Notes under the pieces: model-generated | The model's database searches: none | Seen by the model: only the letters and a program-made list of their open reading frames with translations | What the model was told of the DNA's origin: nothing | Part shown: piece after piece, positions 35,771-44,385 of the stretch | Position numbering within the stretch: position 1 is the first letter of the stretch | How the letters are laid out: the number at the start of each line of letters is the position of its first letter | Program-made: the position numbers and the translations under genes | NCBI GenBank assembly: GCA_000830255.1 | Contig: JQIT01000012.1 | Location: 1 to 64,000 of the forward strand | Reading direction: 5' to 3' | DNA from: Sulfuricurvum sp. PC08-66 | Lineage (GTDB): Bacteria; Campylobacterota; Campylobacteria; Campylobacterales; Sulfurimonadaceae | DNA: 64,000 nt

Positions 35771-38062
35771 TTATATTTCATCAATATGTTGAAGTTCATA
35801 CAAATCAAACATACCCTTTGAGTTTTTTGCCATTCGTTTTATCATTTGCAACACATCTTCTTCATTTACGTTATCATCAATATGCTTTGATATTTTATTT
35901 ACCGCCGATTTTGGCACCCCATATTCTTTGAGAATTGATAAATTGCTTGCAACAAAATCATTTTCTAGTTGTGAGGCGAACCATGAATATTCACCTGATT
36001 TAATGCCTTGTTTTATGGCAACGTATTGTTGTATATTATTTATAACATTTAGCCATTTTGGGATTTTGTACTGTATCCAATGCCGTAGTATTTGAAATGT
36101 AGTAACGATACTCTCTTGCAATATATCGTCGTCTGATTTATTTTGATAATCTTGATAATACTTTAAATGCGTAAATTCGTCTTTATGCTCTTCTCTAAAT
36201 TGTTTTTTATCAGACTTCTTTAGTTTTTTGTATTCTTCTTGTATTTTTATTGCCTTCACTCCTTCGCTGGAATCCATGGCAAGTTTCTTTTCAAGTAGTT
36301 GAGTTTGAATTTTTTCTTGCAATGATTTAAATGTTTTTCCTCTAGCATATTCCCAAACAAGCAAAGTAAGATAATTTGGGTTCATTCCATTTCTAGACTC
36401 TCCTTTTTTTAGTAGATACTTCCAGCCTATATTTAAAATGTTTTTTAACTGTTCATATGTGGGCGCACCGCTCCAGCCATATAATTCATTCTTGGATTTA
36501 ACAGCGTCTGTTAATAACTTTAGCAATTCCAGCTGTCCATCAACAGAAAGACCATTTTGTTTTAATAGGCTACGCTCATCATCGTTAAGCGCTTTTAATT
36601 GTCTGTATTGCTCCCTATTTTTATCCTTAATATCTACATCATCCATTGCAATTTCAATTTCCTTGGTAAAGCTTTGTTCGTTTTGTTCAAAAAAAGGAAT
36701 GTCAACCTTTGTTTCTTTTTTTTCTGGTGTTGGGTGAAAGTGAAAAACATTACCAATAAAATGCTCCATCATTCTACCAGCTCTACCTTTTATATTTGAA
36801 TAGTCAAAAAAATCAATTTGCTTATTATTTCCTCTTGTCTTGTCAAATACAAAAACATTTTTAGCTGTTGTGTTTACCCCCTCTATTATGGTTGATGTAC
36901 AAAACAAATAATTAATTTTTTTTGTATTAAAGTAATCAATAATTGAAGTGTTAATATGTTTTGGCATGACACCATTATGAATACCTATACCACTACTAAG
37001 TATTCTGATTAAAAACCAATTTTTGTCAATATTATTTTTTGCCCATTCAATTAGCGGTATATTTATTTCTTCAATAATTTTGTTTTGAAGTAAGTACTTA
37101 TGGAATTTGTTTGACAATTCCATAACACGGTTTGGAGAGGAGCAATAGATAATATTCTGCCCATTTTTAAATTTAAGTAGCTTGTCAAATAATACCTTTT
37201 CCTTTTCCTCGTCTTTAGTATTAGATAGGTCAATTTCTTCTGTTTCTATTAACTTATAATCGTATGATAGAAATTCTGCATTATATTTTTCTTTAAAACC
37301 AGATGAAATTTCTTCAATATTTGGTCCCAATAGATAATATTGCGGGTTATGTTTTTTTAATATAGTATAAAAAGCATTATTTAAATGCTCTGCTCTCTCA
37401 TCATCTCTTGTCAGACTAAGTTTATAGAACTCATCTAATACAAGAAAGTCGATTTGAGGAAATTCATGATATTCCAATACTCGTTCCGATGTGAATAAAA
37501 AGATATTCCCTTTGTCATCAGACGGTTCTTGGGACGTCCTTAAAATAATCTTATACCTTTCCGAATACTGTCTTAGTTTTTTCCTAGTTTCATCCAATAA
37601 TGCAAGTGTTGGTTGAATGATAAGTATGTTCTGATATTTTTTACTTGCAACAATCTCCTCAATCAACAAGCTTTTACCAAAACTTGTTGGCGCACTCACA
37701 ATGATATTTTTACCCGATTTAATGTATTCATCTAATTCTTTTTGTTTTTCATGAAAATATACTTTTCTGCCAGATATTGACTTTGACAAATGTCTCGCTT
37801 TTCGTAGTTCGCCTGCAAAATTATTTAAATCTAAATTTTGTTTTTCAACATACGGATAAAACCCAACAATTTCAATAATATCCGTCCAGAGTTTATGGGT
37901 TTCTGTCGGTATTTTGTGCCAATTGTCAAGTATATAAATAATTAGTTTGTGTGCCTCTAATTTATCAGTCAAGACAAGCGAAGTAATATGATTCGCAATA
38001 TCAAAACTCATCTCAACAGATAGAGGCGACTCACTACTATATATTTGTTCTTTAAATTCCAT
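35771..38062 (-). CDS. hamB: Hachiman defence helicase HamB
   Basis: 763 residues, starting directly after the hamA stop with no gap. Superfamily 2 helicase: Walker A VSAPTSFGKSLLI (about 122-134), Walker B LVLDEFYKL with DEFY in place of DEAD/DEAH (210-213), motif III-like LLGPN, and motif VI-like SNIKGRAGRMM. The C-terminal about 300 residues are a helical, lysine-rich region of unknown fold. In Hachiman, HamB with HamA surveys DNA and licenses the nuclease when phage damage or free ends appear. Strongly AT-rich compared with uvrA and nhaA, consistent with transfer. A small hairpin (TGCCAC/GTGGCA, 35708-35725) lies 45 bp downstream but lacks a U-run. Confidence 0.87.
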   Translation of the reverse strand: MEFKEQIYSSESPLSVEMSFDIANHITSLVLTDKLEAHKLIIYILDNWHKIPTETHKLWTDIIEIVGFYPYVEKQNLDLNNFAGELRKARHLSKSISGRKVYFHEKQKELDEYIKSGKNIIVSAPTSFGKSLLIEEIVASKKYQNILIIQPTLALLDETRKKLRQYSERYKIILRTSQEPSDDKGNIFLFTSERVLEYHEFPQIDFLVLDEFYKLSLTRDDERAEHLNNAFYTILKKHNPQYYLLGPNIEEISSGFKEKYNAEFLSYDYKLIETEEIDLSNTKDEEKEKVLFDKLLKFKNGQNIIYCSSPNRVMELSNKFHKYLLQNKIIEEINIPLIEWAKNNIDKNWFLIRILSSGIGIHNGVMPKHINTSIIDYFNTKKINYLFCTSTIIEGVNTTAKNVFVFDKTRGNNKQIDFFDYSNIKGRAGRMMEHFIGNVFHFHPTPEKKETKVDIPFFEQNEQSFTKEIEIAMDDVDIKDKNREQYRQLKALNDDERSLLKQNGLSVDGQLELLKLLTDAVKSKNELYGWSGAPTYEQLKNILNIGWKYLLKKGESRNGMNPNYLTLLVWEYARGKTFKSLQEKIQTQLLEKKLAMDSSEGVKAIKIQEEYKKLKKSDKKQFREEHKDEFTHLKYYQDYQNKSDDDILQESIVTTFQILRHWIQYKIPKWLNVINNIQQYVAIKQGIKSGEYSWFASQLENDFVASNLSILKEYGVPKSAVNKISKHIDDNVNEEDVLQMIKRMAKNSKGMFDLYELQHIDEI

Positions 38063-39049
38063 TTATGCCCTTTGCTGTGCTTCTAGCTTTGTGTGCAATA
38101 ATCGAACAAGTTCTTTTTTGCTAGGAACGGGAAAGAGCAAAAGAATAATGTTGAGATTCGCTCCCATTGCAGAAGTGTGTATGTCAAATTTTTTATCAAA
38201 ATAAGTTTTTAATTGATTAATTTCTTTATCAAATTCATCACGAAATTCTTGTGTTGTTTCGTCATTGTGCTTTGTAAATGTTTCTGATGAATATGTACAT
38301 AGAAGTGGAATTGTGGTTGAGCTAAGCAAGCTACTGAGCTTTTGCTTGCCTGACTGTAAGCCATTAATTTTGTTAAACCAATCATCTTTTTTTGTTAAAA
38401 AATCTTCATACGCTTTTTTTGTATTCAAATCAGAAATCTCGTCAAAATATTTAAAGTCTGAAGACCGCTTACCAACAATTGTAAATTCTTTATTTAAATA
38501 GTCTTTTGTGAAATGCTCTTCAATATCTTTCATCAACGCATCTATTCCATCTTTCCCGTTTTGGTATAACTTTGATTCACCCAAAAATAAACTATCCGCT
38601 CCGTTAAAGTTTCCAACATGAACTGCATCAAATCCATGCACTGTCATAGAATAGCTATCCTTGAAATGTATTTTTGATAACAATGGTACAGTTTCAAAAA
38701 AATCTCTTAACAAAAGATGGAGAATTAGCTCCCCAAATTCTCCACGCTTTAGATACTTATCTGAACTAGAATCATCAAACTCTGAATCTTCGGTGACATA
38801 CTTTTGAAATGCACTTTTAAATTCATCAATTGAATACAATGACTTTGCGGCTTCAACCATTATACGTCTATCGTATGTTTTCAATATACCTGTATGATAA
38901 CCATAAGCGAAATCCACCAATGCGTCCATTATGTAATCAGTTAAGTGTGAATCACGATATATACCTCCATCGAACCCAACAAAATAGACATTTAAGTCAG
39001 CATTATTAATATGCCTATTTATCACATTTTCAGAGCTAAATGTACTCAT
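38063..39049 (-). CDS. hamA: Hachiman defence nuclease HamA (DUF1837)
   Basis: 328 residues. The middle carries a PD-(D/E)xK-type nuclease core: an acidic helix RGEFGELILHLLLRDFF (Glu104, Glu107), then GFDAVHV (Asp141), then LFLGESKLYQNG (Glu158, Lys160). That D-...-ExK spacing and the partner helicase identify DUF1837/HamA. In Hachiman, HamA is the effector held inactive by HamB and released on sensing foreign DNA. It precedes hamB without spacing. AT-rich. Upstream (39050-39238) lies a gap with a REP-like repeat and hairpin. Catalytic residues appear intact, so the system may be active. Confidence 0.88.
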   Translation of the reverse strand: MSTFSSENVINRHINNADLNVYFVGFDGGIYRDSHLTDYIMDALVDFAYGYHTGILKTYDRRIMVEAAKSLYSIDEFKSAFQKYVTEDSEFDDSSSDKYLKRGEFGELILHLLLRDFFETVPLLSKIHFKDSYSMTVHGFDAVHVGNFNGADSLFLGESKLYQNGKDGIDALMKDIEEHFTKDYLNKEFTIVGKRSSDFKYFDEISDLNTKKAYEDFLTKKDDWFNKINGLQSGKQKLSSLLSSTTIPLLCTYSSETFTKHNDETTQEFRDEFDKEINQLKTYFDKKFDIHTSAMGANLNIILLLFPVPSKKELVRLLHTKLEAQQRA

Positions 39050-39108
39050 TTTTTACCTCTCTTTGTTTTTGTCTCTTGCACCACAAAGCTCACCATTGTT
39101 ATTCTTTT

Positions 39109-39131
39109 GGCGGGACTAAAGTCCCACTTCC
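39109..39131 (-). repeat. Small palindromic (REP-like) repeat, copy 3, inverted
   Basis: On the minus strand it reads CGGAAGTGGGACTTTAGTCC and three more bases. The hairpin GGGACT-AA-AGTCCC occupies 39112-39125. The shared consensus is GGAAGTGRGRCTTTAG. It faces copy 1 across about 4.4 kb, so the two bracket the toxin-antitoxin remnants and the Hachiman genes. Confidence 0.58.
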
Positions 39132-39216
39132 GATGTCGAGAGAAAGACTTTGGTGTGTATAGTAGCTAAATTTCGTTGCGTATCGATGGGTTTTTAGGTG
39201 GGGAATGAGGGCAATT

Positions 39217-39235
39217 CCGTAGCCAAAAGCTACGG
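39217..39235 (-). other. Stem-loop just after the secreted protein gene
   Basis: Seven-base stem CCGTAGC / GCTACGG with a five-base loop, starting four bases after the stop at 39239 on the minus strand. AATTG follows rather than a U-run, so it is a poor intrinsic terminator; it could protect the mRNA end. Confidence 0.45.
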
Positions 39236-39238
39236 GAT

Positions 39239-39622
39239 TTAGAGTGAAACTTTTGCGAGGTTGAGGATAATAGCATCGGTCAAAGCGTTCAATTGTGCTT
39301 TGGCTTTGTCGTTGCTACTTTGGACACTAAACGCATCGCCAGAGAAATCGATGTGCGCTACAACGCGATTTTCTACATGACGTATAGGCTTAGTATTGGT
39401 AATAGTGCGCTTTTTGTAAACCTTTTTGACCACGATGTGTGTAGGTGAAGCCGAGAGGATTTTCCACTCTTGCGCCAAAGCGGCACTCGTAATAGCAGTC
39501 GATACGCTTGAAACTTCACGTGGTTGCACGAAGCTCTTTTCGATAGTAGCTGCTGTGGCATGGGGAGCAAAAGCCAAAAGTGTCAAAAGTGATGTTGCGA
39601 CTATTTTTGTAGCTGTTTTCAT
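39239..39622 (-). CDS. Secreted protein of unknown function
   Basis: 127 residues with a signal peptide (residues 1-24, LLTLLAFAPHATAA). The mature part is small and basic in the middle (VVKKVYKKRTITNTKP), with alternating strands and a final helix LNALTDAIILNLAKV. No cysteines. AAGGAAT lies upstream of ATG 39622. I do not recognise it; periplasmic location is likely. Confidence 0.58.
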   Translation of the reverse strand: MKTATKIVATSLLTLLAFAPHATAATIEKSFVQPREVSSVSTAITSAALAQEWKILSASPTHIVVKKVYKKRTITNTKPIRHVENRVVAHIDFSGDAFSVQSSNDKAKAQLNALTDAIILNLAKVSL

Positions 39623-39710
39623 AAAGATATTCCTTCTATAGATTAAATAGTTTTAGCCGCATGGGCAACGTAAGCGTGCGAAAAATAATGAAAAAAGGGG
39701 GAATTGACGC

Positions 39711-39995
39711 TTACGAAACTATAGGAGGTTTGTAAATCTTGGAGATAAAGCGTTGCGGATGAAAATTATCGACTGCATAGGTTGCATTGCACGATGACAC
39801 ATAAATATTCCAGCTGTAAAACGCTGCTTGCATCCACCCCTCTTTTTCTATCTCTGCCGTAGAGCTCTTCTCTTCTGCGGCTATTTCTACCGCTGAAGAG
39901 GTGAGCGTATCACCAGACAAAGAGACCAAGGTGGGCAAAAGTGCAAGACTCAATGCCATGAACAACGTAACCAAACCTACGCGTGTAATCTTCAT
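39711..39995 (-). CDS. Small exported or membrane-anchored unknown protein
   Basis: 94 residues. A hydrophobic N-terminus (VGLVTLFMALSLALLPTLVS) could be a signal peptide or anchor. The rest is acidic and then aromatic (GWMQAAFYSWNIYVSSCNAT), ending FHPQRFISKIYKPPIVS. No good ribosome binding site is visible, which lowers confidence. No family recognised. It is located between a secreted protein and nhaA. Confidence 0.45.
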   Translation of the reverse strand: MKITRVGLVTLFMALSLALLPTLVSLSGDTLTSSAVEIAAEEKSSTAEIEKEGWMQAAFYSWNIYVSSCNATYAVDNFHPQRFISKIYKPPIVS

Positions 39996-40052
39996 GGCGG
40001 AAGTATGTCAGATGGCAGTAAATAAAGTGTAACTCTCTCTTGCGGCGAAAAG

Positions 40053-41417
40053 CTACGCTTTTGTCGTTGTTTCCTCTGCATTTTGGCGGCTCGCAGAGGC
40101 AAAAAAGCGTAACCAAAAATAGCCCACAGAGCCTGAGAGCAAAGATGCCGCCAAAATGCCCATCTTGGCTTGCAAAAGCGCCGCATCATCGCCTACAAAT
40201 GCCAAATCTGCTACGAAAATCGACATCGTAAAGCCGATGCCACCCAAAAACGCCACACCAAAAAGTTGCTTGAGCGTACTCTCTTTGGGTAGCTTGGCGA
40301 TACCCAGCGCGATGGCTAGCCACGCTATGCCTGCGATACCTAGCACCTTGCCCACGAAGAGACCTGCGATAATTCCTACCGAAATAGGCTCAAAAAGTAC
40401 CGAACCAATCGCATCCACATCGAGTGCAATACCTGCATTTGCCAATGCGAAAAGCGGTATAACGACCAAGCTCACAGGCAGATGCAGTGCATGCTCTAGT
40501 TTGGTCGCAGGCGAGGTTACCCCATCTACTTTGTCTTTGAGATTTTGCAAAATGGCTTTTTGTTGCTCGTGTAGCATGTTATCCTTGGGTGCTTCATAGG
40601 AGTCATAGCGTTCCAAGAGTCGCTTCGTATAGAGGGAGAGTCCTTCTGGCTTGAGCTTGGGACGTGTAGGAATACTCATAGCAGCGATGACGCCTGCAAT
40701 TGTGGCGTGCACACCCGACTGGAGCATAAAATACCACATCACCAGCCCCACGAAAAAATAGAGCCACGCATTGTGCACGCCCACACGGTTCAAAAGCACC
40801 ATCACCCCAAAAGCTACAAAAGCGCCCCACAAATAGCCAAAAGCGATTTCGTGGGTATAAAAAATCGCAATGACCAAAACCGCACCCAAATCATCCACAA
40901 TTGCCAATGCGACCAAAAAGGTGACAAGCGACGCAGGTACGCGGTTGCCCAAAAGCACCAATGCACTAATAGCAAAGGCGATATCTGTCGCCATAGGAAT
41001 CCCCCAGCCATTTGCCGCAGGGGTACCGTGATTCATCGAAATGTACAAAAGCGCAGGAACCACCATGCCCCCAATAGCGCCTAGAATGGGCAAAAGTGCC
41101 GCACGAATATCCGAGAGTTCGCCCAAGAGCACTTCACGCTTTATCTCCAATCCTACGATGAAGAAAAATATCGCCATGAGTGCGTCATTGATCCAATGGT
41201 GCACCGTATGTGAGAGGCTCCAAGAACCAAAAACAATGGTGAGTTTGGTATGAAAGAAGTGCGCATAGGCTAGCGCCCACGGAGAGTTTGCCAAGAGGAG
41301 CGCCAAAACGGTCGTGACCATGAGCACCAATCCTGTCGTCGTTTGCGCATGGAGGAAGTGCTCAAAAGGGGTGATGATTTTGTTGAAGGCTTTTTCCCAA
41401 GGAGCGTAGAGTTTCAT
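40053..41417 (-). CDS. nhaA: Na+/H+ antiporter NhaA
   Basis: 454 residues, longer than E. coli NhaA (388) by a central hydrophilic loop of about 60 residues (around 275-330, DSYEAPKDNMLHEQQKAILQ), which is usual in Campylobacterota. The ion-binding pair Asp175-Asp176 lies in LAIVDDLGAVLVIAIFY. FFFIVGLEIKREVLLGEL is the conserved helix II-III region, and MATDIAFAISALVLLG precedes the aspartates. It exchanges cytoplasmic Na+ for H+ and fits the Na+-dependent decarboxylase in this window. The gene upstream ends three bases before its start. Confidence 0.94.
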   Translation of the reverse strand: MKLYAPWEKAFNKIITPFEHFLHAQTTTGLVLMVTTVLALLLANSPWALAYAHFFHTKLTIVFGSWSLSHTVHHWINDALMAIFFFIVGLEIKREVLLGELSDIRAALLPILGAIGGMVVPALLYISMNHGTPAANGWGIPMATDIAFAISALVLLGNRVPASLVTFLVALAIVDDLGAVLVIAIFYTHEIAFGYLWGAFVAFGVMVLLNRVGVHNAWLYFFVGLVMWYFMLQSGVHATIAGVIAAMSIPTRPKLKPEGLSLYTKRLLERYDSYEAPKDNMLHEQQKAILQNLKDKVDGVTSPATKLEHALHLPVSLVVIPLFALANAGIALDVDAIGSVLFEPISVGIIAGLFVGKVLGIAGIAWLAIALGIAKLPKESTLKQLFGVAFLGGIGFTMSIFVADLAFVGDDAALLQAKMGILAASLLSGSVGYFWLRFFASASRQNAEETTTKA

Positions 41418-41420
41418 CGA

Positions 41421-41915
41421 TTACACCTCTTTGGCGGAGAGTTTGTCAAAAATATAGCGTTGTAAATCACCAATGGGAATCTCATCTTCGATGGCTTGGG
41501 CGTAATATTGCGCGACCAACGCTGAATCCTCTTGAAAGCTAAAGAGACTCAGATGTTTTTGCCACGCTTTTTTGATGATGATGCGGGCGGCTTTATCGAT
41601 GAGATACTCTTTGAAAAGGGTAAAAGAGATAAAAAACGCCCCCGTAATAAACGCCGTGAGCAAAATCAAGACATGCGTATTGACATGCACCAAAATCGAG
41701 TGCAACACACCCAAAACAGGGATGTTGACGAGGATAAAAAGAAGAATAAAAAGTAAATAGGTACGCCCCAAACGCAGTTTGAATCCCTGAATCGTATGCT
41801 CATAATCCATACCGTCGTTGTAGACTTTGTTGGCGTTGAGCAGCTCTTTGAAGCGCATCGGTGCTGGATTGAGCTTGAAACAAAAGGGGATAATATTTTT
41901 TTCAATCCATGTCAT
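41421..41915 (-). CDS. Membrane protein upstream of nhaA
   Basis: 164 residues. Two adjacent membrane helices (about residues 53-72 and 80-103) separate a basic N-terminal domain from a C-terminal helical domain (IDKAARIIIKKAWQKHLSLF; IPIGDLQRYIFDKL). No catalytic motif. Three-base spacing to nhaA implies one transcript. I know no function; a partner of NhaA is possible. Confidence 0.62.
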   Translation of the reverse strand: MTWIEKNIIPFCFKLNPAPMRFKELLNANKVYNDGMDYEHTIQGFKLRLGRTYLLFILLFILVNIPVLGVLHSILVHVNTHVLILLTAFITGAFFISFTLFKEYLIDKAARIIIKKAWQKHLSLFSFQEDSALVAQYYAQAIEDEIPIGDLQRYIFDKLSAKEV

Positions 41916-41968
41916 GCTATTTTCTCCTGTATCAAAAGTGCGCAGAGTATAGCTGTAGGTGTGTAAAA

Positions 41969-42700
41969 CTACCCTAAAAAGCGGTATCCCATGTAGCCAA
42001 TGACCGAAATATTGAGTATCAGCAGAAGGGTTTTATGATTTTTGGAAGAGGTGAGAGAGCCTAGATAGATGCCCACCCAAACACCCACCATCGATACGAC
42101 CCCTACGATTAGCCCCTCATGTAAGAGTAGCTGTCCAGATAATCCCCACGAAACAAAAGCCGCCGAAGAGGAAAAAAGCACATAAAAAAGCGCGGCGTTA
42201 ATAGCACGCTTGATGGGGTACCCCAAATAGGCATTCAAGAAAGGCGTCACCAAGAGGCTCCCCCCTACTCCAATAGCTATGGCAATCGTACCAATAACCG
42301 CCCCCACAAGCAACAGCGCCCAAAAAGGTAGCTGTTTGACCTCGCCTGCGCTGTGCGGTGCCATGAAAATTTTGAAGGTCGCAAAAAGAATTGCCACCAA
42401 AAAGAGCCCTTCCAAAAATTCGTTGGAGACGTGCGGCACCCAATAGGCACTCAAATACGCCCCTACCAATCCCCCCAAGGCAATGAGCAAGACGATTTTG
42501 ACCTCCAACTGCCCTTTGCGGTAATTGATTGTGCTACCTGATATCGAAGAGAAAAGCATTTGCACGATAGAGATACCCACCGCTTCTTTGATGGTGAAAC
42601 CTATCATCATCAAAAGCGGCACCAAAAGCGTCCCCCCTCCGATACCAAAAAAACCTGAGCTCACCCCTACCAAAAAACCAAAAACTATTAAATATTCCAC
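41969..42700 (-). CDS. TauE/SafE-family permease
   Basis: 243 residues, eight helices in two repeats. The N-terminus has the signature GVSSGFFGIGGGTLLVPLLM, and the second half repeats it as GTIAIAIGVGGSLLVTPFL. Families of this type export sulfite, sulfoacetate or other C-S anions, or take up related anions. In a sulfur oxidiser sulfite export is plausible, but substrate cannot be read. It is divergent from the CheX-like gene. Confidence 0.87.
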   Translation of the reverse strand: MEYLIVFGFLVGVSSGFFGIGGGTLLVPLLMMIGFTIKEAVGISIVQMLFSSISGSTINYRKGQLEVKIVLLIALGGLVGAYLSAYWVPHVSNEFLEGLFLVAILFATFKIFMAPHSAGEVKQLPFWALLLVGAVIGTIAIAIGVGGSLLVTPFLNAYLGYPIKRAINAALFYVLFSSSAAFVSWGLSGQLLLHEGLIVGVVSMVGVWVGIYLGSLTSSKNHKTLLLILNISVIGYMGYRFLG

Positions 42701-42778
42701 GGCGTTTCCTCATCCTAAAAAAGGGAGCAAGTATAGAGCAATCTTGGTTATAATTGCCCTTATTCTCGAGGAAACGGC
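42701..42778. promoter_or_regulatory. Divergent promoter region, TauE permease / CheX-like
   Basis: 78-bp gap. A TATAAT in GGTTATAATTGCC (about 42737-42749) fits a sigma-70 -10 for the plus-strand flagellar cluster, about 30 bp before ATG 42779. The minus-strand promoter is not clear. Confidence 0.4.
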
Positions 42779-43192
42779 ATGCTTGAATCACTCATTACCG
42801 CAAGTGAAAATTTCATCTATCACCAGTTACGCTTGAAAGCTACACCGCACGCAACACTCCCTGCTGATGCGTTGCATACGTGTAGTATTACGCTTTTTGG
42901 TGAAGATGGCGCCTCTCATAGAGCCATGTTCTATTTCGATTTGAGCTACTTGACCAAAGTGTGCGAGGCGCTGCTTTTCGAAGAGGCACCCGATGAAGCG
43001 ACCCTCATCGATATGGCAAAAGAGTGCACCAATCTCATCGCAGGCAGTGCCAAAATCATTGCACAAGAGCGCGAAAAGAGTGGATTTGATATTGCACTGC
43101 CCGTCTACGAGGGCGTCGCGACACCCTCACAAAATGGAACAACAGATGCTATAGCAATCGATAAAGCGTTCGCACTTGCTATCTCCCTCTAA
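42779..43192 (+). CDS. CheX-like chemotaxis protein
   Basis: 137 residues. The CheX/CheC phosphatase motif ExxN is visible in DMAKECTNLIAGSAKIIA (Glu82, Asn85), inside the characteristic helix, followed by a short strand ALPVYEGVA. Such proteins dephosphorylate CheY-P. It begins the cluster with fliN 15 bp further on, so its role may be at the flagellar switch. The N-terminal part is less typical, so a noncatalytic CheX-fold protein is an alternative. Confidence 0.75.
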   Translation: MLESLITASENFIYHQLRLKATPHATLPADALHTCSITLFGEDGASHRAMFYFDLSYLTKVCEALLFEEAPDEATLIDMAKECTNLIAGSAKIIAQEREKSGFDIALPVYEGVATPSQNGTTDAIAIDKAFALAISL

Positions 43193-43207
43193 ATAGGAAC
43201 ATTTGGT

Positions 43208-43534
43208 ATGGCCAAAGAGTACAAACCCAAAAATCACGATATCAGCGAAGAAGATCTCCACTGGATGGAGTATGACGGATTGCAGGATATGGAGATTCTT
43301 TTTGTAGCAGAATTGGGGCAGACACAGCTCTCTTTGGGTGAAATTCTCAAACTCAACAAAGGCTCCGTCATCGATTTGAACAAACCCGCAGGTGAGAGCG
43401 TCGAATCCTTCGTCAACGGGCGTATATTGGGCAAAGGAGAGGTGATGGTCTACGAAAAAAATCTCGCTATTCGTATCAATGAAATTCTTGACTCCAGCGG
43501 AGTCGTCTACTACCTCGCCAAAGAGCATCGATGA
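43208..43534 (+). CDS. fliN: Flagellar motor switch protein FliN
   Basis: 108 residues. The SpoA/FliN core is complete: EILFVAELGQTQLSLGEILK, then LNKGSVIDLNKPAGESVESF, then NGRILGKGEVMVYEKNLAIR and INEILD. The N-terminal 30 residues are a charged extension. FliN forms the bottom of the C-ring and binds export cargo and CheY partners. The stop overlaps the fliO-like start (ATGA). Cluster with CheX-like and FliO-like genes matches gene order in Campylobacter. Confidence 0.92.
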   Translation: MAKEYKPKNHDISEEDLHWMEYDGLQDMEILFVAELGQTQLSLGEILKLNKGSVIDLNKPAGESVESFVNGRILGKGEVMVYEKNLAIRINEILDSSGVVYYLAKEHR

Positions 43535-44370
43535 GAGCATTACTCATTCTAGCGGTGCTCGCACAGCTACTTTTTGGCTCTACTATTTTGACCTTCAAAC
43601 TTTACGAGCGTGATGACCGCGTCGATGTGCTTTTGACCTTTGACACCCCCTATGAGGGGCGTATCTCGCAAAAACGCAGTGACACCACCACCTATATCAC
43701 CTTCAACGATGCGACCTACGACCAAAGCATCACCAAAACTGTCAACAGTAAATTTATCTCTGCTTTTACCCTCGCCTCGCAAGGCACTAGTGCGCTTATG
43801 AGTATCCAAATGCCCCAAACTGCGCAATTAAGCGTCTCAAAAACGGTCGATAATTATGGCTTGCGGCTACGTTTTGAGGCGGGAACGAGTGCCCTACCCA
43901 CGCTCAAAGAGTCCACTGCACTCTCCACCACTACGCCTCTGGTCACCAATGAAAATGCCCCCTCGATGCTAAATACGCAATATATTATTGTGATTGCGCT
44001 TCTTTTTATCGGGGTTGGCGTGCTCTTTTGGGTCAAACGACGCGTCCAAAAAGAGGGCAATTCGTGGCTCTTTGCGGCAGGCACAAAAGCAGCTAATGAG
44101 GTGCGTATACTCTTCCAAAAAAATCTCGATGCACACAATCGCGTGGTGATGATAGAGGTGGGAACCAAGCACTACTTGGCACTTGTGGGTAATTCCAATG
44201 TGCTGCTGGATACCTTTGGCGATGAGGCACCTGTTTCCCAAGAGAACTTCGATGCGATGCTACGCCAAAACAAAACTCAACTCGATAAATACATGGAGCT
44301 AGACAATCGCACGAGTACCCAAGATGCGCTTGACGCCTATAAAGAGAAGGCTAGCCTAGAGCGCTATTGA
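43531..44370 (+). CDS. fliO: FliO-like flagellar export assembly protein
   Basis: 279 residues. A signal peptide (1-16) leads to a periplasmic AMIN-like beta domain of about 125 residues (FKLYERDDRVDVLLTFDTPY). One membrane helix (about 150-168, IIVIALLFIGVGVLFWV) follows. The cytoplasmic part has the FliO pattern: VRILFQKNLDAHNRVVMIEV, then GTKHYLALVGNSNVLLDTF. FliO helps assemble the FliPQR export gate. The long periplasmic domain is typical of Campylobacterota FliO. It overlaps fliN by four bases. Confidence 0.78.
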   Translation: MRALLILAVLAQLLFGSTILTFKLYERDDRVDVLLTFDTPYEGRISQKRSDTTTYITFNDATYDQSITKTVNSKFISAFTLASQGTSALMSIQMPQTAQLSVSKTVDNYGLRLRFEAGTSALPTLKESTALSTTTPLVTNENAPSMLNTQYIIVIALLFIGVGVLFWVKRRVQKEGNSWLFAAGTKAANEVRILFQKNLDAHNRVVMIEVGTKHYLALVGNSNVLLDTFGDEAPVSQENFDAMLRQNKTQLDKYMELDNRTSTQDALDAYKEKASLERY

Positions 44371-44385
44371 GCGTAGCTACAACCG

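Noticed and set aside
39217-39235. Fourth copy of the REP-like repeat
   Set aside because: The stem sequence differs (CCGTAGC/GCTACGG) and lacks the GGAAGTG flank, so it is listed as a separate stem-loop.
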